Shown here piece after piece: positions 23,710 through 39,282 of a DNA stretch of 64,000 nucleotides. The stretch is from Paratrimastix pyriformis (Eukaryota; Preaxostyla; Paratrimastigidae): positions 142,001 through 206,000 of the forward strand of contig JAPMOS010000014.1 in the NCBI GenBank assembly GCA_027972325.1. The letters run 5' to 3'. The position numbers and the translations under genes are program-made. Within the stretch, counting starts at the first letter, position 1. Each line of letters starts with the position of its first letter. The notes under the pieces were generated by a model. The model ran no database searches, was not told the DNA's origin, and saw only the letters and a list, made by a program, of their open reading frames with translations.

Positions 23710-24276
23710 TGTGGTTGTTGTTGAGTTTGCGGATGTAGGATAAACACCGGTGCAATCAGCTGTAATGCGGAGAATTCGAGCTCGCCCCCTTTTGTACTCC
23801 GTCGGCCCGATCAAACCCCGATTTCCCCGATCGGGCTCGGAGGGGGACTTGAGGTCCCGTGCCGGTCCGATCAGTCTCTGGGACACATGTCATTGCGGAG
23901 CTGGCTGTTTCGTTTTGTTGTATTCAGGATGCTGGTGGGTTCCCGGCTGCATTCCATTTCATGCCCCTTTGTTCTCGCTGTCAAACTTCGCTGTCATACC
24001 GGAACGCTCGATTGTTTTTTCCAGCACAAAACAATTTTTCGAAATGAAAGAAATATCACATCATCACACATCGACTTGAGAAAACAGAGGGGAGAGGGTT
24101 GGAACCATCCGAAAGAGAAAAAAGAACATTGGGAGTGACCAATGGCACATCCCCAAGGTAGGACAAGGATTTGCAAGCCATGAAGAGAAGAAGAAACCAC
24201 GAGGCTGTGGAGCAGCCCAACCACCAACGCACAAATGGGGTGGATCACCCCGGGGACCATCCACCACCATCATCCA
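23710..24276. other. HSP70 upstream region
   Basis: Separates HSP70 from the upstream minus-strand gene ending at 24277. It contains CGATCGGG and CCCGATC inverted pieces (23807-23845) and TTCGAAATGAAAGAAA near 24037, which resembles but does not match a spaced nGAAnnTTCn array. No gene was found. Confidence 0.45.
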
Positions 24277-28946
<4,670 letters not shown>

Positions 28947-29216
28947 AAACAGGCCCGTCCAAAGTGCAGAAGTACTGGAGTTTGCGGGAAGAGCCCAACG
29001 GGGTTGAGAAAGCGTGCATGGCGAGATCGCAGGTGGCTCTACGTCCGCGAAGGAGTGACACCTCTTCAAATCGATGCTTAACCTAATTCACTTTCTGGGA
29101 ATCCTTTTGCCCCTCCTTTGCGGGGCGAATATTGGCAGTCTGTTTCCACATCTGGATTTGTCATCGCCCTATAGTTTTTCACAACAATAGTTTCTCTGTT
29201 TATCGCCTCGCACATT

Positions 29217-32200
29217 ATGGATGTCCATTCAGGTCTTGTGAATGTGGCATCGTGCGAGCAGAATCTGAAAAATGCCACTTCCCTTCTCGACATTCTTGGG
29301 GCCCCCTTCCCCCATCGGAGCACTTTTGACGAGATCTCCACATCTCTTATTGATAACAGTCAGAAGCTTCGACAGTCTTTGGACAACCTCGACCAGGACT
29401 TCCGCAAGTCTCCCGCAAACAACGCATCCCCTTCTGTCCAACCCGATGCTAATCTCACATGTTGCCTTGACGAAGCTGAAAGGTCTTCATCCTTCGCCCC
29501 ACCCTCCGTCATGGCGGTACGCTAGATTCCAAAAGAGGCTCGAAGAGCTTTTACTAAATGCGACTGAGTCCATCGACACTCCGGCGTTCCCTGCTGTCCT
29601 GGGGGAGGTGACACGTCTACTTGGTTTTTCGAGTCTGTAGCTGCAGGTTCCCTGGCGGCTCACGCATCTTTTCGCAGCCAGCAGTATCCGGTGGCACTTG
29701 GCACCAGTCGAGGAAATCGTGTGGGGTTTTAAAGAACGGGGCGTGGACGACTTGAGCGCGTGGGACCGCTACCAGATTATCGCAAACTCCATTGTTGCTG
29801 TTGCGTTGCCCGTTCTGACATTTCTCTTGACATCCCGCTATTTTGTCAACTCGCGTGCCATCTCACGCTTCCACTCGACAATTCATGCCATCAGCACCAC
29901 GGGGCAACTCTCCATTTCCTGCAAGGAGAAGGTCTTTTTCACGGCACCCCCCACTTCCCGCCTTGATCATCATCGTACTTGCGTTGCGCACTCCTAGGTT
30001 ATCGATGTGGCCCAAGACTTCAACAAAATCGTCGCCTCGCACCGTCTCCACGTGTGGTACGAATCGGGGATGGCTTCCGTCGCCGGGGCTCTGGATCTCT
30101 TCGGTTCTGATGCTCGCCACAGCCAGGCGGCCATCATCACGGCTCCACCGACGACTGACCTTTCCCAGGCCATCAACGTGGTCGCCGCGGCACCAGAGTA
30201 CGCGCCGACGCTCTCGAAAGAATGGCGCCAGCTTCTCGCCGCGACTGTCCTGGAACGTTTGTGTGAACACACCGGAGCCTATTTTGGTCTGGTGGCTCAT
30301 TCCTCCATCCTCGTTCTTCACAGCCTCGGGTCAGGCGTTCTCTATCGCTCCAGTCACAAAGGCACCTCTCTTCGGCGCTTCGGCCAGTGGGCCGCAGTGG
30401 ATGTTTCCGGGGACGGACTGCCGCCCCTCCCTGCACCCTCTTCCGGCGCCGCGTCCGACGGCCAGCCGCCTCGTGTGATCCAAGATCGTGCCCTCTCCCA
30501 TGATGTGGTGCCGCATCATTCGCAGGTTCCACCGGGGGTGGACGACTGCCCCATGGCACCGTCTCCTCCCCCTGTGGTTCTTGCTGCCCTTTCTGCCCTC
30601 TTCCCGCCCCGGCTGGACGCTGGCCCCTTTCGGAGTCTCCCCGGGGTGATCCACCAGTGGTCCAGTGTGGCACTGGATGAGTGGGCTGACCCTGCCGCCA
30701 AGCCCGACCCCGCCTGGTTCGACCTGGCGCAGCTGTTCCCACCGCCACCCGCCGCGGGCCCCACGGTTTCCTTGCCTCCTTTCACGGTGGAGGTGCGTCT
30801 TGTGCCTCTTGCTGGGCTCGACGCGTTTGCCGTGTTTCTGCTCCCCTTGGGGCCCGGGACGCCCGATGCCGGGGGCGGCGACCTCTGGACGACTCAAATG
30901 GCCCGGGATCGCCTCCTCTTCGATGCTATCGGGGCCTTGGAGGGACGCCTGGCAGCCTTCTCGTCTTCTTCTCCGGCTGGTCCCGACGAATCTCCGAAAT
31001 GTCTGTGCTGCCTCCATTCCTCCACACAACCAACACGTCCATTCCGTCGGCATCTTGTCATTCCTCGACTTTCTGCGCCCGCATCTCACCACATCAATCC
31101 ATCCCAAATCTGTGTCTCACCTCCCGAATTTCTGTTTGACACGCGCAAATCCCTCGACTCTGCGTCCCGCCCCCAACCAGCCCCGCCCATCGCAGGCGTC
31201 ATGGGCCTTGCCGCCTCATCGCCTGTCCTCCCCGCTGCCCCGCTGGTCTCCCCCCGGGTCCTTCGCCGGACCCCGTTCGACGTACGCCGCGTTCTGGCCC
31301 ACCGGGTACTCGGCCCGCTGCTATCCCGCCTTCCCCCCGCCAAACTCGCCCTCCGCGTCCGGACGGAGGTCAGTCGCCGGGTGCCCGACGTGCTCATCGG
31401 CAACACGGATGTCATCGAGCAGGGTCCGCACGGTGTGCGCATTGATCGCTCCTTCACGACCCATCGGCGTCGGCACTGGCTTCGGCTTCGGCTTCGGCGG
31501 CGGCAGCAGCTGCAGCAACAGTCGCATCCAATCATCATCATCACCGTCATCACCGCCGTCATCACCACCGTCATCACCACCGTCATCACCACCGTCATCA
31601 CCACCGTCATCATCATCCAGCCATCATCATCCCATTGGAGTCACTCCTTGGCTGTGTCTTCTCCCCATTCACACACCCCCACCCTCCACTCCCATTCCCC
31701 CGGGCAGTCCTCCGTCAGCTTGTTTCGAATGCCCTCGAGTACACCGCCGAGGGAACGATACACATCGGGGTGTGGCTTGCTGCCTCGGCTGCCCTCCCGG
31801 CCGACATCCTGGCTCCGCGCCTTCCCGCCTCTCCGGCCTCGTTTGCCCTCCGCAACGTCCTCACGGGTGTCACGACCACATTCCCCACCGCCGCCCTCAC
31901 GCCTGCCGTCCCGGCGCCTGTTGACGAGGTCCTTCGAGAGCACGGCGGTGACCGGTTCTTGGCAGTGGCGGTCTCTGACACTGGGGTGGGAATGGACCTG
32001 ACTCAGGCCGGGTGGGTTCAACCCCGGCATCAGCAACAGCCGAAGATATCTGCCGGCAGCGGACCTGGTCTGGGCGCTTCACCATCCCGCGTGTGTCCGA
32101 CCGGCTCTTTCTCCCACCCGCAGGCGCAGGGATGGGCCTCGACATCGTTCAGGGCCTCATCCGGGCTCAGGCCGGCGAGTTCTGGGTCGCCTCCAGCCCT

Positions 32201-32353
32201 GGCCACGGGTCCCTCTTCGCGTGCACTCTGAATGTCTCCACTTCGCCACTGTCCTCTGCGGGGATCAGCTTGCAGCCGCCCCGTCTCGAACATGGGATCT
32301 CGATGGGATCCCTCCGGGGAGAGGCATTCCGCCGACTTGCAGAACAGTCCAGC

Positions 32354-32389
<36 letters not shown>

Positions 32390-33196
32390 CAACAACCATC
32401 GCCGGGCTGCGAGGACCCCGCGTCCGACTCTTCCAACTCGGGCGGGAGCGGCGCAACGGGCGACTCGTCCACGCCGCTCTGCCGCAGCCACACCCGGCAC
32501 GCGAGCGCCAGCCCCGGGGATGTCCATCCCAGCACCAGCACCGGTGCCAGTCTGCTGAAACCCGCGGGGGCCCTCTTTCATCCCCTGCGGATCCTCGTGG
32601 CCGCCGGAAATCCCCTCCAGCGCTCCTGGCTTCGGCGCAGCCTTCATCGGCTGGGCTGGGAGACACTCGAGTGTGCGAGCTGCCCCGAGGCCCTGGCGAC
32701 CATCCAGAGGACGTGGGAAGTCGGCTCCGAGCGCCCGTTTGACTGTGGGCTGGTGGATGTTGCCATGGAGCAGGTCGGCCACCACCATCGCCATGCGGTC
32801 CTTCCTGGGACCCTACTGTCCTCCTCGCCCTTGTTGTTTGCTGTTTCCATCTTTTGTTATTGATCGCCCATCTCACTCTCCACCGCCATATCGCATCCCC
32901 CTTCGCCTCACGTCTCCAAGTTGGCCGGCCTCCGCCTGCCGGCCCGTCTCAGCGCTGCCGCTCGTGCCACTGACCCCCGCAGCAGCCCATTTGTCGCCAT
33001 CCCCGCGGCTCCCCCATTGGTGGCTCTCAACGCCCATCTGGCCACAGACTGCCCGCTCACCTGCCGTGCGCAAGGCTTTGCGGGCTGTCTGCCCAAGGAC
33101 CCCCACGACCGGGACGTTGCCCGAGCTGTGCTGGAGGCCGTGTCCCCGCCTGGCCCACACCGCACGACAGCAGGGGCAGCCACCCGGGGGAGCTGA
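29217..33196 (+). CDS. Hybrid histidine kinase-like protein with receiver domain
   Basis: Eight exons: 29217-29482, 29526-29632, 29678-29931, 29998-30979, 31196-31423, 31708-32067, 32124-32773 and 32921-33196, about 1040 residues. One membrane segment is near residue 145 (IVAVALPVLTFLL). A region after residue 200 resembles a GAF-like sensor. The HATPase_c domain shows an N-box (LRQLVSNALEYT), D-box (VSDTGVGMD) and G2 box (GAGMGLDIVQGL), followed by a Gln run at 32348-32391 and a receiver. The phospho-acceptor Asp is probably the one in CGLVDVAM and the conserved Lys the one in GCLPKD. I found no HEIRTP-type H-box, and the receiver's acidic pair is replaced (ILVAAGNP). Such proteins feed phosphorelays; the missing motifs suggest reduced or altered catalysis. 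Exon joins at 31423/31708 and 32067/32124 are exact in frame. Confidence 0.85.
31535..31642. repeat. CATCACCGT repeat in intron
   Basis: ACCGTCATC units and CATCAT runs fill part of the intron 31424-31707 in the histidine kinase gene. Confidence 0.85.
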
Positions 33197-33939
33197 TGGT
33201 CCTGATTCGCGATGGTGACCATCTTTCGGGTGGTGACCGACGAGCCGAGCCGACGGGTGAGGAAAAGCGGCGCGCGCCATTGTTTGTCGAGCGGTTATTC
33301 TTTGGGGGCTGGTGCCACGTCTCGGTTTTTGATAAGCAGGATGGCATCATCCCCCCGGGAATGAGTCTGTTATCTTGGAGGCGGCGCGGCCAGCAGTCGC
33401 GCGCCCATATCCATACATCTCCCTCCCCATCATCCACACCTGCCTAGCATTTGCTCGAGTTGAAAGGGCGAATGTGTCTCCGTCCCCCCCCCCCCCCCCC
33501 CCCCCCCCCATAAAGATGTGGGTGTCTGTGAATAGTACCCCCCCCCCCCAGCACTATTTCTAAGATCGTCGTTTGATCTCTTTTGGCCTGACTCCGATGA
33601 TTCGGGAGGGCAGATGGGAGCAAGATTTACCTGGGTCTGCTCCTCGCGCAGGACTTCGGCGCCTTAAAAGATGAAACAACGTGCCCTCGTGAATTTTTTT
33701 GCCTTCCGTCAATTTGATCCTTTTGTGTTCGTTTTTGTGTGTCTTTGCATTGAAAACGAAACATACGACCGGGAATCAAGGGGTGGCCTTATCCTTTTTG
33801 TTTTTCCGTTCTTTTGTTCTTTTCGTGTTGATTCGTTATCCCCTTCCCCCCGGTTCGCGGGGAGTGGTGTTCGCCTGCTCAAGGTAGGACGTCCCGCGGA
33901 GAGGCAAACACTTGCGCTTTTTGAGCGTTTTCTATCGCG
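33197..33939. other. Intergenic; C-runs
   Basis: Lies between the histidine kinase stop and the ISY1 start. It holds C-runs at about 33485-33510 and 33539-33550. The last 250 bp, T-rich with GTGTTCGTTTTTGTGTGTC, is the likely ISY1 promoter. No gene was found. Confidence 0.5.
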
Positions 33940-35625
33940 ATGGCTCGGAACGAAGAAAAAGCAATGGCGATGCTGAATCGCTTTGTGACAATGAAAAAGG
34001 AAGAGCGGAGGGGGCCGATCCAAAAGCGCCCCTTCATCCCGGATGATTGCACAGATCTCGGCGCAGCGGAGCGCTGGGGAGCGCAAGTTCTGCGCGAAAT
34101 CAACAAGAAGACGATTCTAATTCAGAACGGTCTCCTCATGATTGTCCTCAAATTGCACATTCTCATCTCTTCCGCAGCCGGCCTCGGCGAGAATCGCCTT
34201 CGCGATTTGAACGACGAGATCAACAAACTCCTGCGCGAGAAGCAGCGCTGGGACCAGAGGATTTTCGAGTTGGGTGGGCACAAGAGTCTACTAAAAACAG
34301 AACCACAAAAATACCTGTCTGCCCCCCCCCCCCCCCCCTCTTCTCGTGCCGTCAAGCCCCACGCACACACTCATCCGTTTCTACACATGCCACCCCACCC
34401 TTGCCCATGTCACCGCAGTTACTTCGGTGCTGTACGGCAGCTCCCCGGCGTGAAAGAACTCCTCGAGAGCGAGGGTCTGTCGCTCCGTCCCGGGGGGAGG
34501 ATGACGCCATAACCGTTCTCTGGCAGCGCCACCACCGGCCCGGCGGACGCGTGGGGAGATGTACCGCATGATCGACTTTGAGTATTTCGGGTATCGAGAC
34601 GAGGAGGACGGCGGCCTGCTGAAGGCCGAGGCCAAGGCTGAGAAGAAAGGTCTGCTCGGCCCCGGGGATGGGCATGGGGGGGGGGGGGGAGGGGGAAGGG
34701 GAGGGGGGGGGGAGGAGTAGACTGGTTGGCCGGGGATGGAGGCGAGCATGTGAGGGAATGCAGACATCCGCCACTGCCGGGGGAGGGGGGGGGGGGGGGG
34801 AGTCTCTTTTCCCGCTCCTCATCATGCTCATGCTCATCGCCCACCTCTGCCGGCTCCCCCACTGCTGCTTGGGTGTCCAGCCGTTCGGCAATCGATGAAG
34901 GAGTACCGCAAGATCCAGGCCGAGAAGGCCCGGGCCGTGGGTAATGTGGGCCTGGACATCGAGGCGCCCAAGGACCGCGATGCCGAGGAGGCCGAGGAGG
35001 AGGAGGAGGATGAGGACGTGGATGAGGAGCTGGCCCCCGCCCCCGCCACGGCCTCGCACATGATGGACACATCCATCCTCGATGTCGACGTGCTGGGGCC
35101 TGGGGCCGCCAGTGGCCTGGCCCTCGGGAAGGGTCCGTACCCCCGGCATCGTACACCCCCCGGCGCCATACACGCCCGGCACCATACACTCCCCGGCACC
35201 GTACACCCCCTGGCACCCCCCCCGGCGCCATGCCCCCGCCCCCAGGCATACCCCCTCCCCCAGCCACCATGCCCCCCGGCACCATACCCCCCCAGGCACC
35301 ATACCCCCCAGGCACCATACCCCCCAGGCACCATACCCAGACCCGTCCTCCGGCTCAATCCCACTGCCGACCTCACCACCCCATGCCTCCCTCCCCCCGG
35401 CCACTCCTACCACCCCACAGAGGAGGAGGCCTTTGTGGCCCATGTGCCGCTGCCCACCCGGGAGGAGCTCGAGCGGGAGCTGGTCGAGAAGAAGAAGAAG
35501 GTCCGCTCCTGCTGCTGCTGCTGCCCGCCTCCTCGGCACCATCAACATGATCATCAGCGTCATCATCATCAGCGTCACCATCAGCATGATCGTCATCAGC
35601 GTCATCATCATCAGCGTCGTCACCG

Positions 35626-35664
<39 letters not shown>

Positions 35665-35829
35665 CCCTCCCTGAGGAAGAAGGGTGACGGTGACGTTTTC
35701 GTGATCTGCTCACAACCCCCCCCCCCCCCCCCCCCCCCGGCGCATCAGATCCTGCTTGCCAAGTACGTCACCTCGGAGACCGCCCAGCAGCAGCAGGAGG
35801 CCAAGGAGCTGCTCAACATCCGCCGATAG
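33940..35829 (+). CDS. ISY1: Pre-mRNA-splicing factor ISY1
   Basis: Seven exons: 33940-34129, 34178-34316, 34419-34474, 34527-34649, 34881-35132, 35421-35500 and 35749-35829, giving 306 residues, close to animal ISY1 (about 285). The family landmarks are colinear: MARNEEKAM at the start, NAGLGENRLRDLNDEINKLL, YFGAVRQLPGVKELL, ARRTRGEMYRMIDFEYFGY, an acidic stretch, FVAHVPLPT, then a C-terminal helix ending LLNIRR. ISY1 is an NTC-associated factor of the catalytic spliceosome and affects splicing fidelity. Every exon junction is fixed by the conserved protein, making this the best test of local splice signals: donors are GTCTC, GTCTG, GTCTG, GTCTG, GTCCG and GTCCG. Intron 35133-35420 holds a tandem repeat and 35501-35748 a CAT repeat and a C-run. 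Confidence 0.96.
35133..35345 (+). repeat. Tandem repeat starting at a splice donor in ISY1
   Basis: Units like GGCACCATACCCCCC, CGGCGCCATACACGCC and CCCCCGGCATCGTACA, about ten of them, begin within a few bases of the donor GTCCGTACCCCC and fade toward the acceptor. Confidence 0.82.
35545..35672. repeat. CATCAT/CATCAGCGT repeat in ISY1 intron
   Basis: CATCATCAGCGT units followed by about ten CAT triplets. A C-run of about 22 bases (35717-35738) precedes the acceptor. Confidence 0.88.
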
Positions 35830-36498
35830 GCGGTTACAACCCACACACACACACACACGCCTTTATCCCGTGTTGCATATTGTTACGTCCACACCCTCCA
35901 TTCCCCTGCCGCCTGGTTCGGCCTCCCCTCCCTCCTCCACCCCACCCCCAGGACGGTTGTTCCCTCCTTTCGGTTCTTCGGCTGGTCGGGGAACAGATTC
36001 GATCGAGATCGCAGCCGCGCCCCACCGGGTTGGGGCAGTGGAGTGGGGAGGGTTGTGCTGGGGTCGCGAGACCAGCGGATCCTCCCCCCGGAAGCACAGC
36101 AGAATTCCGATTCGGGATCCACACCCACACCCAAAGCCATCCCCCCACGAGGACCGCCGTCATCATCCAGTCATCATCCAGATCATCGTCATCATCATCA
36201 TCATCATCCAGATCATCATCCATCATCATCCATCATCATCCAATCAGCACCAGTCATCATCATCATCCAATCAGTCATCACCATCACCATCACTCAATCA
36301 TCAACCGCCACCACCACCCGGCCATCACGCGAGGAGGCGCACCATCATTGTTGTGAGCCGACCGACCGACCGACCGACACGCGCAGCACAAATAATTCAC
36401 GGGTGACTCTCCAAGGCACCACAACTACCACCACAACAGCCCGGGGGGCAGGGAAGGGGACGACCCCGGCGACTCATCACGCCAAACCCCCTCGTTCG
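35830..36498. other. Convergent intergenic region with CAT repeats
   Basis: Between the ISY1 and Tat-SF1-like stops. ACAC repeats lie at 35842-35858 and CATCATCCA repeats at 36160-36300; a CGAC tetramer run lies at 36358-36374. No gene was found. Confidence 0.5.
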
Positions 36499-37773
36499 TT
36501 ACCTGGCCTCCACCCCGGCCTCCTCCTCCTCCTCCTCGGGTTCGTCGGCACGCACCCCACACGCCCGTTTCCTCATCCGCCTCCGCTCGGCCGCGTCATC
36601 GTCATCATCGTCCAGCGGCTCCTCGTCCTCATCCGCACCCTCGGCGGCTCCAACCGGGGGTACAGCCGCCTCGGGGTCCGTCCCCCGAAACACCGCAGCA
36701 AGTGGCGCGGCGGCCGCAGCGAGGGCCGCTGGTCCCTGTTTGGCCGGGGGCTGCGGGGGCGGCGGTGGGGTCTTGGCGGCGGCCACATTGACCGGGGTCG
36801 GTGCCGCCGACCGGATGACGGGCGGGGTGGCGGGTGGGCTCGGGGGCAGCGGGGGCGGGGTAGTCATGGCCGCCAGGACTTGGGGATCGTCGCAGCCCGC
36901 GGCCAGCTCGAGGAGCAGCTGGGCCTCCTTGGCAGCCGCCTCGTTCAGTCGCTGCTGCAGGGCGCTGGGCGCGGCGGGCCGGCGGGCCGCCGCCGGGGGC
37001 GAAGCCATCAGAACCGCGGCCGCTTTGCTGTTGGGACCGGCCCGCGCCAGGATGGCCGCCGTGGCGGCGGCCGCGGCCGCGGCGGCGTCGGGCCTGGGCG
37101 CGGACGCAGGGACGGCGGGTTTCTCGCCATCCTCATCCTCCTCCTCGAGCCGCCGGCCAAACTCCTCGCGCCGGGCGTCGTCGTCGTCCATGGCGGCGCC
37201 CAGGGAGCCGATGCCGTCCGTCAGGACCCCGCTGGCCATGCCGCACTGCAGGCGGAGCATCTCCGGGGTGGTGCTGTCGTCCTGGAAGGCCGCCTCAATT
37301 TGGCGGCCCCCGAACCAGCGGCCTTGGAGTGACTGGCGACACCCACCCCGTGGCACAAGAGGGGAAGAGGAGGGAGGGAGGGGGTAGGTGGGTGAGTTCG
37401 TCGGACGATTGGACGGGTGATGTGCTGCTCGTCATGATGTGGGGTTTGGGCAAGGGGAATGGGGGGAGGAAGACGGGATGGGGGAGCGGACCGCAATGGA
37501 TTTCTCGGCATCGTCGCCCGACTTGAACTTGACCGAGACCACGCCGGCCTTGTGTTTCTGTGTGTGACGTGCGGAGGAGGTGCGGGCAGCGCAACATGGA
37601 GGAGGATGAGAAGGGGATGGTGAGCTGTGTGTGGAGCAAAGGGACTGGATCAATCGGACAGGAAGGATGAGGTGTGGGCAGGCGGAAGAAGCGCTGGCGA
37701 TGGGAAGGGGAGGAAGGATCAATGAGGTGCGTGCGTGTGTGTTGTACAGAAGCAGAAGCAAGAAGGTGCGTGT

Positions 37774-37804
<31 letters not shown>

Positions 37805-39213
37805 GGGAGGAGAGGAGGGAGGGGGTGATGCAGACGTCGTAGATCATGACCCGTTCAACGGGTCCGAACCGCTCGCACTCGGCCGTGATGTCGGCCTTCA
37901 AGTCCTGCTTGAAGGTGGGATGCTGCACCAGACGCACACATCGGGTCAGGGAAAACGGCAGTGGTGAGGAGGGCATGACGTCATGGGGGGCGATCGCATC
38001 TTTCCCCCCATCCATCCCAACCTCGTTGCGCTCGGTGTCACCAGCATTCAGCAGCGCCCCCGGGGGGGCAGGGGATGTGGGGTGGGAGCGACATGCGGAC
38101 CGTGGAGAACTCCTCCGGGGCGAACATGCCGCGCAGGATGACAATGTGCGGCTTGATCGAGACGGTCTCGTCGTCGCCGCCCTTCCACGAGAGCAGCCTG
38201 TCATGGGGGCGGATCCACCCACCAAACACCGTGGAGGAGTTGTGAGCAGAGTGGGCAAGGCGGGGACGGGGGGCAGTGGGCCTGATGAGCACAGGGGGCA
38301 GACTTCTTCTGGTCGAACTTGGGCTTCTTCTGCTTCTTCTTGCCTTTCTGGGGAGCCTTCTCGGGCTTGGCGGCTCCCGCCCCGGCAGGAGTCCCTGAGG
38401 CATCAATGGGGCCGGCTGGTGCACCCGGGGCGGCGGTGGCTGGTGCACCCGGGGCGGCTGGCTTGTTGTGCTGTTTGGGGGTGAAGGTGGCCTGGGGGGG
38501 GGGGGGGGGGGGGGGGGGTCATGCCGAACTGGAGGCGGTAACCACAGACCTCTTGCACAGAGACAACCGCAGGCTGACCCAAACGGAAAGGAGCCCCATC
38601 GAGAAGCAGCTTGGCCTGCTGAATGCTGGCGGGCATCAGATAGGAGACGAGGGCCTCTCCTTTGAACTTCCCGCTCGCGTCGTTGTACATCTTGATCTTT
38701 GGTTTTCCTGAGAGACAAAATTGGGTCGGACAAGGACGCGGGAACAGACCGGTTTCTTCATCGATCCTCAAAATGCCGCCCTTCTTGAAAAAGGTTGTCA
38801 TTTCGTCTAAAGTCGCATCGATGGGGATACCCTGGGCGAAAACACTTGTATTGGCACCTTTGGGTACACCAAAAGCGTCAGTGTTGCTCTTTTTCGCCTT
38901 CTTGTTCTTCTTCTTCTTCTCCTGTGATCGGATGAGGAACAAGCTTCTCCGGCGAGCAGACCTGTTGTTCGGCCACAGCAGCTGCCGCGGTAGCTGGATC
39001 TATGGGCCCTTCTTCTCTCTTCTTGGGCTTGGGCCCTTCCTGCTGCGCCTGGAAGAGAGAATGAGTGTGTGGTGGTAAGGGCCAAGGAAGCATCCGAACC
39101 GTGTGAAAAAACTTCGCGATTCTCTCCTCTACAACGGCCTCGTCTTCGTCCTGTTCGAACACGGGGGCAGCTTCCTCAACCTCAATCGGAGCGATCGGGT
39201 CGCTGCCGTTCAT
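36499..39213 (-). CDS. HTATSF1: Tat-SF1/Cus2-like U2 snRNP-associated splicing factor
   Basis: Nine exons: 39213-39100, 39048-38962, 38921-38750, 38707-38550, 38470-38304, 38197-38101, 37922-37836, 37557-37492 and 37332-36499, about 593 residues. RRM1 lies across exons 3-4 (NTSVFAQGIPIDATLDEM ... KPKIKMYNDASGKFKGEALV). A Lys-rich linker follows. The U2AF-homology-type second RRM reads HIVILRGMFAPEEF ... DITAECERFGPVERVMIYD ... GVVSVKFKSGDDAEKSI ... LQGRWFGGRQIEA. This arrangement is diagnostic for Tat-SF1/Cus2, which binds SF3b1 and guides U2 snRNP assembly. The C-terminus is Ala/Pro-rich with long acidic runs, as in Tat-SF1. Donors: GTTCG once, GTCTG five times, GTCCG twice. The start codon is 69 bp from that of the divergent carrier gene. 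A sense-strand C-run (plus-strand G-run 38497-38518) lies in intron 4. Confidence 0.93.
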
Positions 39214-39282
39214 AACAAAAAAACAGTGGGCAATTCCAGGGCAAACCCAGCAAATCCGGCGCCGATCCCTTCCAAAAATATA
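39214..39282. promoter_or_regulatory. 69-bp bidirectional promoter
   Basis: Only 69 bp separate the start codons of the Tat-SF1-like gene (39213, -) and the carrier gene (39283, +). Both 5' UTRs and the core promoter must overlap or lie inside the genes. It contains an A-run (CATAACAAAAAAACAG) and AAAAATATAA just before the plus-strand ATG. Confidence 0.6.

Noticed and set aside
24030-24055. Possible heat-shock element upstream of HSP70
   Set aside because: TTCGAA is present, but the spacing does not match alternating nGAAn units at 5-bp periodicity.
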